From contig ML677331.1 of assembly GCA_007922305.1 (NCBI GenBank), forward strand, positions 306,858 to 370,857: 64,000 nucleotides of DNA. The letters are read 5' to 3'. How positions within the stretch are numbered: the first letter of the stretch is position 1; each line of letters opens with the position of its first letter. Below the pieces are notes generated by a model. That model searched no databases and was not told the origin of the DNA. It saw only the letters and a list, made by a program, of their open reading frames with translations. Below are positions 12,797 to 24,573 of this stretch, in pieces. The DNA comes from Dermatemys mawii. Its lineage: Eukaryota > Chordata > Testudines > Dermatemydidae. Both the position numbers and the translations under genes were made by a program.

Positions 12797-13288
12797 CCGC
12801 ATGGATGAGTTCCTTGCCCTCCTCCCATGAGAGTGGCTCAGGAAAATCAAGAGAGAGCAGGCAGAAGCAGTTCAGATGGAAATCAGAAGAGAAGCAGGTG
12901 GCTGTATCCTCGTTAGGTTCCCATTATGGTTGTGCTTCATTCAGGTCTCACTTTTTATTTATTGAAAATGGTACCAAAAAGGCTATTGAAATATTTCATT
13001 TACTAAAAAGCCATTTCAATACACGAAAACTTTTCAGTACGTAGCCCGATACAAATTTTGAGGAGAGGTGGCAGGAGAAGGGTAAAAACCCATGACAACC
13101 AAAAATTGTTGACAATGTTTATCGTCTTTCACAAAATATGTAGTTTTGGAAAAGTCATTGCTTTATTTAAAATAATTGTTTAAAAATATTGACCAGTTCC
13201 AACTGTAATGCAGCATTTGCACCTATCTTGTATGTTGATTATTTCATTCCACTGGGAATACTACAGAAGAACTTTTTCATAGTGGAAG

Positions 13289-13418
13289 TAAGGTGGCCAG
13301 ATATCCCAATTTTATAGGAATAGTCCCAATTTTGGGGTCTTTTTCTTACATAGGCTTCTATTACCCCACCCCCACACTTCCTGTCCTGCTTTTTCATACT
13401 TGCTGTCTGGTCACCCTA
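13289..13418. mobile_element. TA-flanked short MITE, copy 2 of 5
   Basis: Same family and orientation as 8142-8265: left end TAAGGTGGCCAGAT, right end TCTGGTCACCCTA, with the cccaattttggggtctttttctta core. TA is present at both borders. It is slightly more diverged at the left terminus than the other copies. Confidence 0.72.
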
Positions 13419-16285
13419 AGTGGAGCCAAGTTTCACGAATGGCCTGTTTCAAAGCCCACTGAAGTCAATGGAAAGACTCTTACTGACATCAACAGGCTTT
13501 GGACTGTGCTCTACATATGAAAGATCATGGAAACACTAAACTAAAAATAACACACTTATTCCACTTCTCTGAAAACCCTGAGGTTTCTTCTCAGGATTTG
13601 CTGAGATTTGATTGGATTTTGTCTTCATTAGAAATTAGTTTGAGTAGAAATGGAGTAAACACCTCAGGATTTGGCCTTATAAAGATGTTCACTAAGCAAG
13701 TTATACTGTAATTTCCTACAATATTGTTGTGATGTGAGTCACCAGATATTATTGTTACACATACTGTTTTATTACCAACAATTTTTCTTAGTATGTGAGC
13801 AAGTTTTTAGTCTTCGAAGAATTGCTGAATTTTTGTTTTATACAGTTATTCTTTATGAGACACGGGGGCAGATAGTAGCGTTTTCTCTCTGCTTTATTTT
13901 CTATATTTGGAAGCAGTTCCTGTGGGGTGGGAAGTAGCTTCTTGGGAACCAGGCTCTGATGTGTGGCCTGCAATTTCAGGAAAAGGGAATTACCTGCATG
14001 CTGTTTGTGACTGTCTCTGTTCCAGGACTGGTGTATGGATAGATAGAAGGGAAGTTACTCTTAGAATATACCTGAACTCCACATCACTGATTTCTCAGAA
14101 GAGCACAGCTTACCTACAAGACTATAGAATGGCAGAGGGACAACTTTGGGGAATGATGGAACATAGTGTTGTTCCTGCTCCCAACATCAATCTAATTTAC
14201 CTATGAACCCAAAGCAAAATATAAATGTTTTACACAAAAGGGGGTTTTATCCAAATTTCCGTTTGGCCTCAATCCCAGCAGGAGCCACACTTTAAATTAC
14301 CGAGATTATTTAGCTAAGTAGGACAGGGTTTGGATAACTCATCTGAACAAGAGTCACTTTGCTGCAGCAGATTTATATTGTATTGCACAAACAGAATGCA
14401 GGAAAGTAAGTGGTTTCAAAACAATTCCCAGATGATCTTTGTGTATATTGCAATCATTTTGCTGAGATGCCACTGAACAGGAAACTGAAATCCTTTAGGG
14501 ACATGGCCCAGTTCAGAAATAGCAGGGAAAAAACTGCATGTCTGTTTATGTCCTTTATAGAAGTGTACTGAACTTAGCTTCTTCACAGGGAAAAACTAAC
14601 AGCCATTGGTAATAAATCCAAGGATTTCCCTTCTTTGCCATGCGAGAGCTTGCTGTCGGTGACCATTTTTAAAATAATATATTTTAAAATTGTTTTTGTC
14701 CGTGCACTGGTTGAGAAAGGTGCTTCGTGCATCCACAAAGCAGTGGTAGGGCAAACATCCAGCACAGAACTGTGCCAACAGGCCTCAGCCCTGACTCGGA
14801 TTGATAAGAGGATAATCCATTCTCTGTGCCCTTGAATACTCCACCTCTCTGTTGAGACAACCAAAATCAGAGCCAATTCATTCCAGTTTCAATTGTTTCT
14901 CTTGTAGCCTGGATACCTGTCCACTGGGCACAGAAATAACCTCACCAAATTACATTTCCTTTAGGCCACCAGACAAACAGTCACCAGATGGTAGCAACTT
15001 TCCATCACTCTTCATATGAGCTGGCTTTAGACTAGCTACTCCAGAGTGGAAGGCTCTGTATTTTGTTACAATCCCCAGAGCTATCCAGTCCCCCAGGGAT
15101 GTATATTTGAATGCATTATACATGAACTGTTCTTTTTGCAAATTAACTATATCATGGCAAGAGTCAGCAGACGGTGCCTCTGCTCACACACCAAGAAAAA
15201 GAACCTGTACGACTGTGTGTAAATATTTAGTCTTGCTTGAAATACAGTGTTGTTGGTTCTGTTGCAATCTCTTTGAGGGAGCTGTGGCAGACATCAGGGG
15301 AGTTTCCTCTTTGCCATACTCCCTCGAACTCTTCAGGTGGAGTTGCTCTCTGGAAAGTGGGCACTGGTGTTGGGTGGCATTCCTTTAAAGAGAGGATTGC
15401 CTGTGTGCTATTTGTGACCTTCTCTGTTCCAGGACATTTGTGTGCATAAATAAAACAAGTGGAACTAAGAATATACCCAGCCTTCATGTCACTGTTTGCT
15501 TTTGCAACAGAAAGGGAATGTCAAGGCCCCAGTATCTGACCGAGGATTAAAATCACCTGTTCATTGCCTAGGTACTGATTCAATATCCAAAACCCCAAAA
15601 CAAAAAATCCCCCTAATATTAATGAACTTTAACATCAAGAAATCAAGAACTCAGAAGTCATGAATTACACAGTTAAAATGAAACCATAATCTTAACTCTG
15701 TTCTCTTGTGTTTATACCTTTAAAAATTATAGGCTTTTTATATATAATTTTAAATAATTTGCCTTGTAACAGTCTATATGCTATCGAAATTCCCTATTCA
15801 ACCTCATGTATGACAAGTCATACAATCTATAGTCATCGTTCATAGTTTTGTAGTCTCCATGAAATTTACAAAACGAACCAATTCTCTTCAAACAGGGTAC
15901 CTTAACATTCATCTCCTTCTCTAAATAATTCAAACCTGTTGTTGCCAATGTTGATTTTTATCCTTTGATCTTAAGGATAATCCTGAATAATTTTTTTTTC
16001 TTTTCACTACACCAAACTGCAAGTGTTTAGGGAAAAAACAACAAAACTCCCAAGGATCATACCCATATGCTCTGTTACGTTGCCTTTCTGCTCCCATCCC
16101 AATATTTTGTGCCGCATAGGATGATGAAAAGCTATTGGGTGAGATACTGTACTGTGTCTCAAGGTCCACAGAGAGTAGGGGGTAAGTGGAATTAAACCAT
16201 CTTTGTGCCCTCCCAGTCCTGGGATGTTCTGGGTACTAGAGAGGCCACTGGTACAATTTAGGCAGCCCAGAGGAAGCATCTAAAC

Positions 16286-17157
16286 AAGAGGTGGGCAAAC
16301 TACGAACCATGGGCCCCGCCCAGCCTGCAGGACCCTCCTCCCCTGGCCTGGGAGGCGAGCTCCCAGCCCTCCCCCGCTGTTCCCCCTTCCCTGCAGCCTC
16401 ATCTCACTGCACTGCCAGCACAATGCTCTGGGCAGCAGGATGGTGACCTTTTGCCAGGCCATGGTTTTGCAGCTGCACTACCGAACTTGGTGCTCTGTGC
16501 TGTGCGGTGGCGTAGCTGGGTGACATGGCTGCCTGTCCTGGTGCTCTGGGTGGTGCAGCTGTAGCATCTCCAGCCATCAGTGCTCCAGGCAGTGCGGTAG
16601 GGGAGCAGGGGGCTTGGATACAGGGCAGGGAAGTTGGGAGGTGGTCAGGGGGCGGGGGTGTGGATAGCGCTTGGGGCATCAGAGGTCAGGGAACAGGAGT
16701 GTTGAATGGGGACAGGAGTCCCAGCGAGGGGCAGTCATGAAGGGCGGGGTAGGATGGGGTGGCGGGGGGGTACTCAGAGGCTGGCAGTGTGGGGGCGGTC
16801 AAGAAGAAGGAGTGGTTGGATTGGGCAGCGGTCTAGCGGGGAAGGGGGCAGTCAGGAATGAGATGAGGGGTTGGATGAAGTGGCAGGGGGAAATCAGGGG
16901 TGCGGGGTCTGAGGGCAGTCAGGGGACAGGGAGGGATGGATGTGGCAGGAGTCCCAGGGGGGCTGTCAGGGATGGGGGGTTGGATGGAGCAGGAGTTCCA
17001 GCGGGGCTGTCAAGGGTGAGAAGCAGGAGGGTTGGATGGGGGTGGGGGGGAGGACCATGCCTGGCTATTTGGGGAGGCACAGCGTCCCCTAACTGGCCCT
17101 CCATACAATTTTGGAAACTCAGTGTGGCCCTCAGGCCAAAAGGTTTGCCCATCCCAG
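16286..17157. mobile_element. GC-rich non-autonomous hAT-like element with both ends
   Basis: The left end aagaggtgggcaaacta and the right end aggtttgcccatcccag are inverted versions of each other (gtgggcaaac against gatgggcaaacc). Both are followed inward by ggcc-rich sequence. Flanks carry a 7-bp direct repeat TCTAAAC (16279-16285 and 17158-17164), close to the 8 bp expected of hAT. The interior, about 16610-17050, is G-rich on the plus strand with degenerate tandem-like units (gcaggagtcccag, ggttggatg, cagtcaggg). Its base composition differs sharply from the AT-rich surroundings. The long glycine-rich open frames within are products of composition, not genes. Confidence 0.7.
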
Positions 17158-17204
17158 TCTAAACTATTATCCTACAATCTGCCCACTGATCAACAGCACT
17201 GCCC

Positions 17205-19010
17205 AGCATCCTAGACATGTAGGGCTGGAAGGAACCTCAAGAAGTCATTAAGTCCACTGACGCAGGAGCAAATAAACAAACAATCACTGGCAGGTGTTAG
17301 TCCAACCTGTTCTTAAAAACCTCCAAGGATGGGGATTCTATAACTTCCATAGGAAGCCTATTCCAGACCTTTACTACCTTTAGAGTTAGAAAGTTTTTTC
17401 TAATATCTAACCTAAATCTTCCTGGCTGCAAATTAAGCTCATTATAGCTGGTCCTACCTTTAGAGGATATGGAGAATAAATGATCACTGTCCTTTTTATA
17501 ACAGACTTTAACATATTTGAAGACTTATCAAGTCCCCTCTCAGTCTTTTCTCAAGACCAAACATGCTCAAGTTTTTTAACTTTTCCTCATCTTTTATTAT
17601 TTTTGTTGCTCACTTCTGGATTCTATCCAATCTGTCCACTTCCTTCCTAAAGCGTGGCTTCCAGAATTGCACATAGTACTTACTCCAACTGCGACTACCG
17701 TTGCCGCTTGGAATGGGACAATTAACTCCATTACCTCTTATATACAACATTCCTGTTAATACACCCTAGAATGATATTAGCCTTTATGCAGCTGCATCAC
17801 ATTGTTGTCTCATATTCAATTTGTGATCCACTGTAACTAAATCCCTTTCAGCATTACTATTGCTTAGCTGGTTATTCCCCATTTTGACCTTCTGCATTTG
17901 ATTTTTCCTCCCAAGGTGAAGTATTTTGCATTTGTCTTTACTGAATTTCATCATATTGTTTTCAGACCAAATCTCCAATTTGTCAAGATTGTTTTAAATT
18001 CTAATCACATCCTCCAAAGTGTTCACAACCCCACCCAGGTTGCTGTCCTCTACAGATTTTATAAACATAAATCTCCACTCCATTATCCAAGCCACTAATG
18101 ACTATATTGGATAGTAACAGATATAGGACTGAGCCTTGTGGAACTCCACCAGATATACACTCCCTGTTTTAACAATGTTTAACTAGCTGTACACCCACCT
18201 TCTAGTAACTTCACCTAGACTGCATTTCCTTATGAGAATGTCACGCAGGACTGTGTCAAAAGCCTTATTATAATCCAGTTATATCATGTCTACTGTTTCC
18301 CTCCTATCCAGTAGGCTAATAACTCTATCAAAAAAGAAATGTAAGTTGGTTTGGCATGATTTGTTCTTGACAAATCCATGTGATCTATTCTTATAACTCT
18401 GTGATCCTCTAGGTGCTTAGAAATTGTTCAATAACTGGTTCGTGTATCTTTACAGGTATTGAAGTTAGACTGACTAGTATATAATGCCCAGGTCATCTTT
18501 GGTCCCCTTTTTAAAGATAGGTATTTTATTTGCCCTTCTCCAGTTTCCTCATGAGCTCCTGAAGATAATTGCTAACAGGTCTGAGATTGTTTCTGCTCGT
18601 TCCTTAAGTGCCTTAGGATGAGTTTCACCAAGCCCTGCTGACTTGAATACATCTAATCTAATTTATCTAAACGTTCTTTTACCTGTTCTTTCACTATTCT
18701 GGCTTGCATTCCTTCTCCCTTTTTGTTAATATGAATTGTGTTGAATATCTGGTAACCATTAATCTTTTCAATAAGGCTGAAACAAAATAGACTTTAGACA
18801 CCTCAGCCTTCTTGATGTCATCAGTTATTAGCTCTTCTTCCGTATTAAGTAGAGGACCTACACTTTCCTTCATCTTTCTCTTGCTCCTAATATATTTAAA
18901 GAACCTATTTGTGCTGACTTTTATGTCCCTTGCTGTTTTGTGCCTTAGCCTTTCTGCTTTCTCCCTGCAGACATGTGCTAATTGTTTGTTCTTCTCTGTA
19001 ATGGGATGTC
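17205..19010 (-). mobile_element. CR1 LINE, long 5'-truncated copy, reverse orientation
   Basis: On the minus strand the copy starts in the linker between endonuclease and RT (18694-19020, residues such as RLRHKTARDIK and ESVGPLLNTEEELITDDIKKAEV). It passes through a degraded RT region (18200-18650) and the MMKFSKDKCKILHLG thumb segment (17784-17978), and ends in a CR1 3'UTR near 17205 (complement of agggctggaaggaacctca). Numerous stops and frameshifts are present. It belongs to a different subfamily from the reverse CR1 at 8 kb, judged by its 3'UTR. Confidence 0.9.
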
Positions 19011-20562
19011 TACCCCACACTCACTCTGCAGGATTTAATAAAGGCCAGATGGGCCAATTAACCAAGGAGGAAGCTAATTAAGGGTGGTTAGCTGGGCAGG
19101 AAGAGTTGGGGTCCAGAAGCTGAAAGCAGAAGGGGGTTGTTGGGAAAAAGATGGGCATTCCCAGGAGAAAGGGAACATTGAGTGGAGACTACAGGTTACA
19201 GTTATATGTTTGGGAGAAGGTTTGGAAAACAGGTAGGTCCAGGACAAAACGCGGAGCCGGCAGTAGGAAAAGCAGTGAGGCTAGAGAGAAGCCCAGATTG
19301 CTGAGCTGAGGGTTTCTAGGTTGGAATCCAGACAATAGGATGGGCTGGGGTTCCCTACAAGTCACTGAGCAACTGGCATTAGAGGCAGTGAGCAGGAAGG
19401 CTGCCTAGGAATATTGAGACATTAAATCTGCTCTTGAAGAGGGTGGAAACACTGGTAGTGACATGGCTGGAGGGGTGAGCCACAAAGAGGATGCTGCAGT
19501 TCCTTGTGCTGCAAGAGGGACTTCAGGCAGACAGTAGAGACAAACTGATGGTGTGAGAGCTGCAGAGGGGAGGGGTGTCATCCTCACCCAATCTCCATAG
19601 TACCATGAGGAGACGCCAGCCTAATGGTAAGTGATGCACCCCAGGACATCCTCCTTAGCAATTTGTCCATGTTTCCAATCTTTGTAGGGTTCCTTTCTGA
19701 TGTCCCTGTAAAAACTTTGTGCTAACATGCTCATGTCCTGCTGTCTGAGGACACCCTTCCAAGCCTCTACTCCAAGGCTTGGAAGTGTGTCCTCAGACAG
19801 CAGAATATGACTTTTCTTCAGTTCCCACACCAAGGAAATCCTATCATGCCAATTCCCAGGCTTGGAGAGCCCCTTTGCTCAGCTTTAAACCATGTACTTG
19901 CCTTAAAAGTGCTAGAGCAGGAATGGGGATTTCATCCATTGCCAACAGCCTGGGCCAATTTATCTGCCATTCTGGACCATGGGAAAAAAGACTAGCAATT
20001 CAGTACCTGGTCGGGCAAACCTATACCCACATGCTCAACTCCACACACACTAAATAGCCCTATTGATGTCAGCCAGATTACTCCTAATGCATAAAGATGT
20101 TCCTATGTCTTGGCAGGATTGAACAATAGTTACTTTTTCTCTTTAAAACAATAGCTAATGACACTTGAAATATCTTTCTTGATAAAGAGATCAAAGGTTA
20201 TGGGTCAGAGTCTCTGTCCCACTCTGGGTCCTGTAGCATAAATTTCTAGCGGGATGAATAACAGGAAAATATCTATCTATATATAAATGTCATTGAAAAA
20301 TAATGTGAAATTTAGAGAATAAATGAATGTTATTCAACCAAACCAGTGTGCAGACTTTTATTATTTTATGACATTATTTGTATATTCATATTATATAATT
20401 TAGTCATTATGTATTTGTGTTACAGTGGTGTATAGGTTCCCATTGAGCAAAAGACTGTACACACCCAGAACAAAGAGAATGTCAAGGACACCCTCTAGTA
20501 ACATGATCTTAAAGTCAAAGTGCATTTTGCCATATTATTATGCAGTCTGCCTCTGAGGTAGG
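19011..20562. other. Unclassified non-coding DNA
   Basis: The first 600 bp are purine-rich on the plus strand (many gaggaag, gcagg and gtggaaac motifs) and could belong to an unrecognised repeat. A strong hairpin at 19731-19810 is annotated separately. The remainder is AT-rich with no identifiable features. Confidence 0.4.
19731..19810. repeat. Near-perfect inverted repeat, hairpin-forming
   Basis: Arms at 19738-19766 and 19775-19803 are 29 bp with a single mismatch (gaggacacccttcc against the complement of ggaagtgtgtcctc), separated by an 8-nt loop. Pairing extends imperfectly about 7 bp further out (tcatgtc against the complement of aatatga). The RNA would fold as a roughly 70-80 nt stem-loop of precursor-microRNA size. 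It may equally be a recent snap-back duplication. Nothing shows that it is transcribed. Confidence 0.8.
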
Positions 20563-21112
20563 TGTTAGGCCCAAAAATTGATCTAGGGGATTCTGAGTAG
20601 TCCCTGAGCAGAGTTGCAGATGAATCTGCACTCTTGCCAACCCTGAGAGAGAGCTGCATTCTAAACATCTTTTACCAAATGTCCTTCACTCCCTGTTAAG
20701 TGGAGCCTTAATGTCAACAACTCTCTGTTTTGTCTCACTCTCTGTTTTTTTGTTTTTTTGTTGTTAGATTATCTATCTTTTCTGTCTCCTGGTTTCTGGT
20801 ACTAGTCAAATGTGCTGATAAGAAAATACTGAAACAGCATGTATTGCTTTAACTTGTAATGAAATACTAGAAGTTTCTAACTAACGAAGGGGGGAGGTGA
20901 GTTGCTTGAATGAATAATTTGTGATGTAACGAAACTGTCTATAAAAATTTACTAGTTGTTAAAATGGGCAGCTGGTTCTCTTGGGAGACGGGCTGCTCTC
21001 TATTGTTGTGTGCACTCTTCAATAAAGAGCCTATTATCAGACCTTGCTGGTGTTGCCTGTCTCTTTGCGGTCAGACAACGAACCAGGCCAGTCTGGGCTA
21101 GAGTCCCTGACA
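20563..21112 (+). mobile_element. Putative solo LTR of an endogenous retrovirus-like element
   Basis: The 550-bp block starts TGTTAGG and ends CCTGACA (TGT...ACA). It is flanked by the 4-bp direct repeat TAGG (20559-20562 and 21113-21116). Inside are a TATA-like box (ctataaaaat, about 20939-20948) and an AATAAA signal at 21021-21026. Their roughly 80-bp spacing fits an LTR with a short R region and U5 downstream. No internal coding region adjoins it. A 4-bp duplication is typical of gammaretrovirus-like or spumavirus-like ERVs. The boundaries rest on the TG/CA ends plus the duplication, with no second copy in the window to confirm them. Confidence 0.6.
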
Positions 21113-24100
21113 TAGGTAACCTTTCCTTCTCAAAATAAATGGTGAAATCATTGTTTGCCCTATGTGCCTCCAGAGGGGAAGAAGGGGGCATATGGGATGC
21201 CATTAGTCCCCTGGATGGGCTACCTATATAGTGGTAGCAGCATGGGAGGGGAGAGCAGTTTGCACAGGGCTGTGGGGAGTGGGTAGACAAGTGTGGGGAG
21301 TGGGGGGAGCCTTGGCTCCACCTCCCTCACCATGGCAGCTGCTATAACAGCCAATGTGGAAGGGGGAGAAAGTAGAACCAGGTATAGGGCAGGCACAAAT
21401 CACTTCCCACATCAGAAGTTATCAGGACAGGCCCACGTTATCAGGACAGGCTGGGGCTGAAGGTTGATTCCATTATCCATGCATACCTCGTTCACACATT
21501 TAAACTAATGAGATTATGGCAGGGTTTTGAAAAATGAAGGTTACAGCAGGGTTTACAAAATGGAGTGAGCATTTCAAAATGGAGTTTGTTACAATATGGA
21601 GTCTTATTAATAATAGTAATAAAGAAAAGAAACAATTTTCATTCTTCAGCTCTACATACAGATGAAATAAATAGTTAAAGGGAGTAAGACACTTTAGGGC
21701 AAAGTCACCCATGTAGATGAAAGCAGAAACTCCGACTGACTTCGGTTTAAATTAAACTCTGCGACTTTTGCCCTTATCTATAGAGCGCACAACAGCCTAT
21801 TGTATTAGACAAACAACACGTCACTTATCAGACAGACTAAATACACAATGGATTTACACAGACTGGAGCAGGGGAAGACAGACTGCTGTAGTTCCACATT
21901 TTCAAGTGCTCAGTACCACAACTGGGGCCCCAAGGTCCTTGGAGCACTTTTGAACCTCTGGTCACTTATTTTGATGCCTAAATGGGAGCCAAGCCAAGTT
22001 CTCTTAGAAATCCAACTCCAGCTATAGATGCTGAGCTCTTCTGATAATGCTTTTGTTTCTCTCCCTGTCCCATGTCCCTGCCCCCTCCAAAAAATATATA
22101 ATGCAGATCATTTAACTTAATTCAGAGCAACGCAAATGAATATTTGCCTTTGTACTATTCACATACCATTCTGGTGACTCTCACAATTTGGCTGGTTGCA
22201 GTTCCTCTGAAACCAGAGAATGAAGCTCAGCATCTTCTTGGAAATATTAAAATTCTAAGAAACAGTTTTTCTGTTCTTCTTTGGACTCTGCTGCTTTCAG
22301 CACAGCTGATCACTGCCTCCTGCTTCACTTCCTCTGTGTTTGGGGCTTCTGTGATGATCTTGTCCGCTGCCTGGTTCTCCTCCTAAATGTTACACGTACT
22401 GTAACTGGTTTTTCTTTATTCTAAACAATTGAATAAAGGATTGATTTATAGGAATGAGTCTTTGCCATGTTAGCTGGTGTTAATTCTGCTTGGAAAAGAT
22501 TAAGTGGGTTCTGCTGACTCTTTGAGGCAAGGGATGCATTGCCCAAACTGGGTAAACGAGTGGTCCTCCAAGGAGGGGAGGACCTTGGGTGTAGGCTGCA
22601 CATTCATGAGGGGAATCCTAGGAGTAACCACGCCTGGGGAGAAGGTTTGAGCTATTTGTTGTTGTTGTTCTCCCCATTGTCCTTTTCTGCAGAAGCTCAT
22701 GACACTCTCCCTCCACCCAGACATCATAACTTTATAGTGAATACAATATTCTGCAGGCTGGGAAAACTAATACTTTCAATATGTGTTTTGTCTGGGTACT
22801 TTCAGGACATTAGTGGGACATCCTATTAAGCTGTACTCACAAAAAGGAAGGGGTGGGGGATAAAATATCTAGCAACTTCAGCTAGTTAACTTTACTAAAG
22901 GTGCACCCTGGAGGGCAGTGCACTTCACAGGCATTATGCCCAATGTGCTTATTTACCGAGATGGATGTTCGAAACAGAATATCACCTAGTCTGGGAAACA
23001 GTTAATTGCGATAAATTTTACTTACGCTACATCACCATCTGCTGGCTGCAGTGAGCACTCTGTGGGAGCCAGTCGCTTTCTTACTCTGATTGTTGAAAAA
23101 ACAATTCATCTCCAGCTCTCACATCAAATCCTCTATACAGAGGGGTGACCTCGGCTCAGGCTGGCACAGACTTAGGGAAACTACTGCTGCATGTGTGTTT
23201 ACATAGACAAAATACGTCACGAGAAGAGTTGGGGAGATGTTTTGAGACAAACCAGAAATAGTTAAACTCTCTTATAAGGTTCATGGGAACCTCTTATTCA
23301 AGCTTATGGAGGTGAAGGGGAGGTTCCTGTGAACCTAAGTTGATCTCAGTTTGTCCAGACCTGACCCATGACTACCTCTGCAATGCAATACAATTTTCCC
23401 AACCCTCCCACACAACCCCATGACTCCCTCTCCCATCAGATTTCATCTGTCTCCCTTGATATTAAAGCCAGACTGATATCTGGTGAAATGAGGTAGTGGG
23501 GCTGCTGCTTCCTCAGAGCAGCAAGCATCTCAGGATGGGAGGCTGTGCTACCGTGGAGCAGGCCTGGTTCTTTCCCCTGTTGCTTCAGATGCAGTCAGTT
23601 TAAGGCCCTATCTAGGGACAAATATGTTCAATTCCAGCCCACGCTGGTAGTGACTACAAGTCATTTCTTGGGTTTCCCGTCAGTGCCCTGTATAGAACTC
23701 TAACCTGAGGGAGACAAAGGCAGCAGCCAAAAGAGGAGACTTACACAACCTGGGGCTGCGAGATGGGGAGGGGGCAAGACTGACATGCTTTGAGAAAAGA
23801 CTTTCCAGGACTGGGAGGTGGGAGCAGCAGCGTTCCTGCAGACCATAGCAGAGGTGAGCAGTAGGGCTGGTCAGAAAAAAAAGGGGGAATATCTCTCAGA
23901 GAAAATTTCAAAATGAATTTTTCCCAACTCTTCAAGATTCGATTCTAGTTAAAAATACCTTTTAACTGCCTCCCCTCCCCATCCCCTACACAAACAGGCA
24001 CATATATGCAAAAAGGGTAGAGGAAGAATAAAAAAAGTGAGAGCAAGTGTTCCCTCTCTCACTCCCTTCACCCTCATAGCAATTTACTTGAGTAGAAAAT

Positions 24101-24447
24101 CAGTTTCTAAAAGATGAAAGTGGGTTTTTTCCCATCAAAATATTATGACTTTTTTAAAAAAAAAAATGACCCAAATGAACATTTTTGTTCGGTCAAAAAG
24201 TCTTTTTCTGCTGACAAAGTTTGGATGGGAATTTTTTAACCCCTCAATGTGAGCAGGATACCTGACTCCCCTAGAAGATACGAACTAGAGGAGGTTTCAG
24301 ATGTTTCCTCTCCTCTCATAAGGTCACTTAGAGCACACCACTCAGCCTGTCTGTGTTCTCTGGCGGTGGGAAGTTGTCTATGGGGAAAAAAACTCATGAA
24401 ATTCAGTTTGTGCCTGCAACTATCCAGTTGTGCTGGTGGAGTTGGGC
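21113..24447. other. Unclassified non-coding DNA
   Basis: No recognisable genes or repeat ends. Includes short purine-rich tracts (21240-21380) and A/T homopolymers. Open frames do not exceed about 97 codons and show no domains. Confidence 0.4.
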
Positions 24448-24573
24448 TAGGATGACCAGACAGCAAATGTGAAAAATTGGGACAGAGGTTGGAGAGTGTT
24501 ATAGCAGCCTGTATCAGAAAAAGACCCAAAAATCGGGACTGTCCCTATAAAATTGGGACATCTGGTCACCCTA
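24448..24573. mobile_element. TA-flanked short MITE, copy 3 of 5, inverted
   Basis: Reverse orientation relative to copies 1 and 2: left TAGGATGACCAGACAGCAAA, right ACATCTGGTCACCCTA, with TA at both borders. The interior keeps the gggactgtccctataaaatt core. Confidence 0.75.

Larger units (their letters stand above)
12511..16285. other. Mostly unclassified non-coding DNA with two small repeats
   Basis: Apart from the MIR-like fragment and the second TA-flanked MITE annotated separately, I recognise no element. A roughly 55-bp inverted motif (caaagcccactgaagtcaa ... caacaggctttgg) lies at about 13448-13502. Open frames up to 99 codons (13907-14206) show no domain. Confidence 0.4.

Noticed and set aside
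16671..17162. 163-codon glycine-rich open frame
   Set aside because: Product of the G-rich interior of the hAT-like element. No domain and no codon structure.
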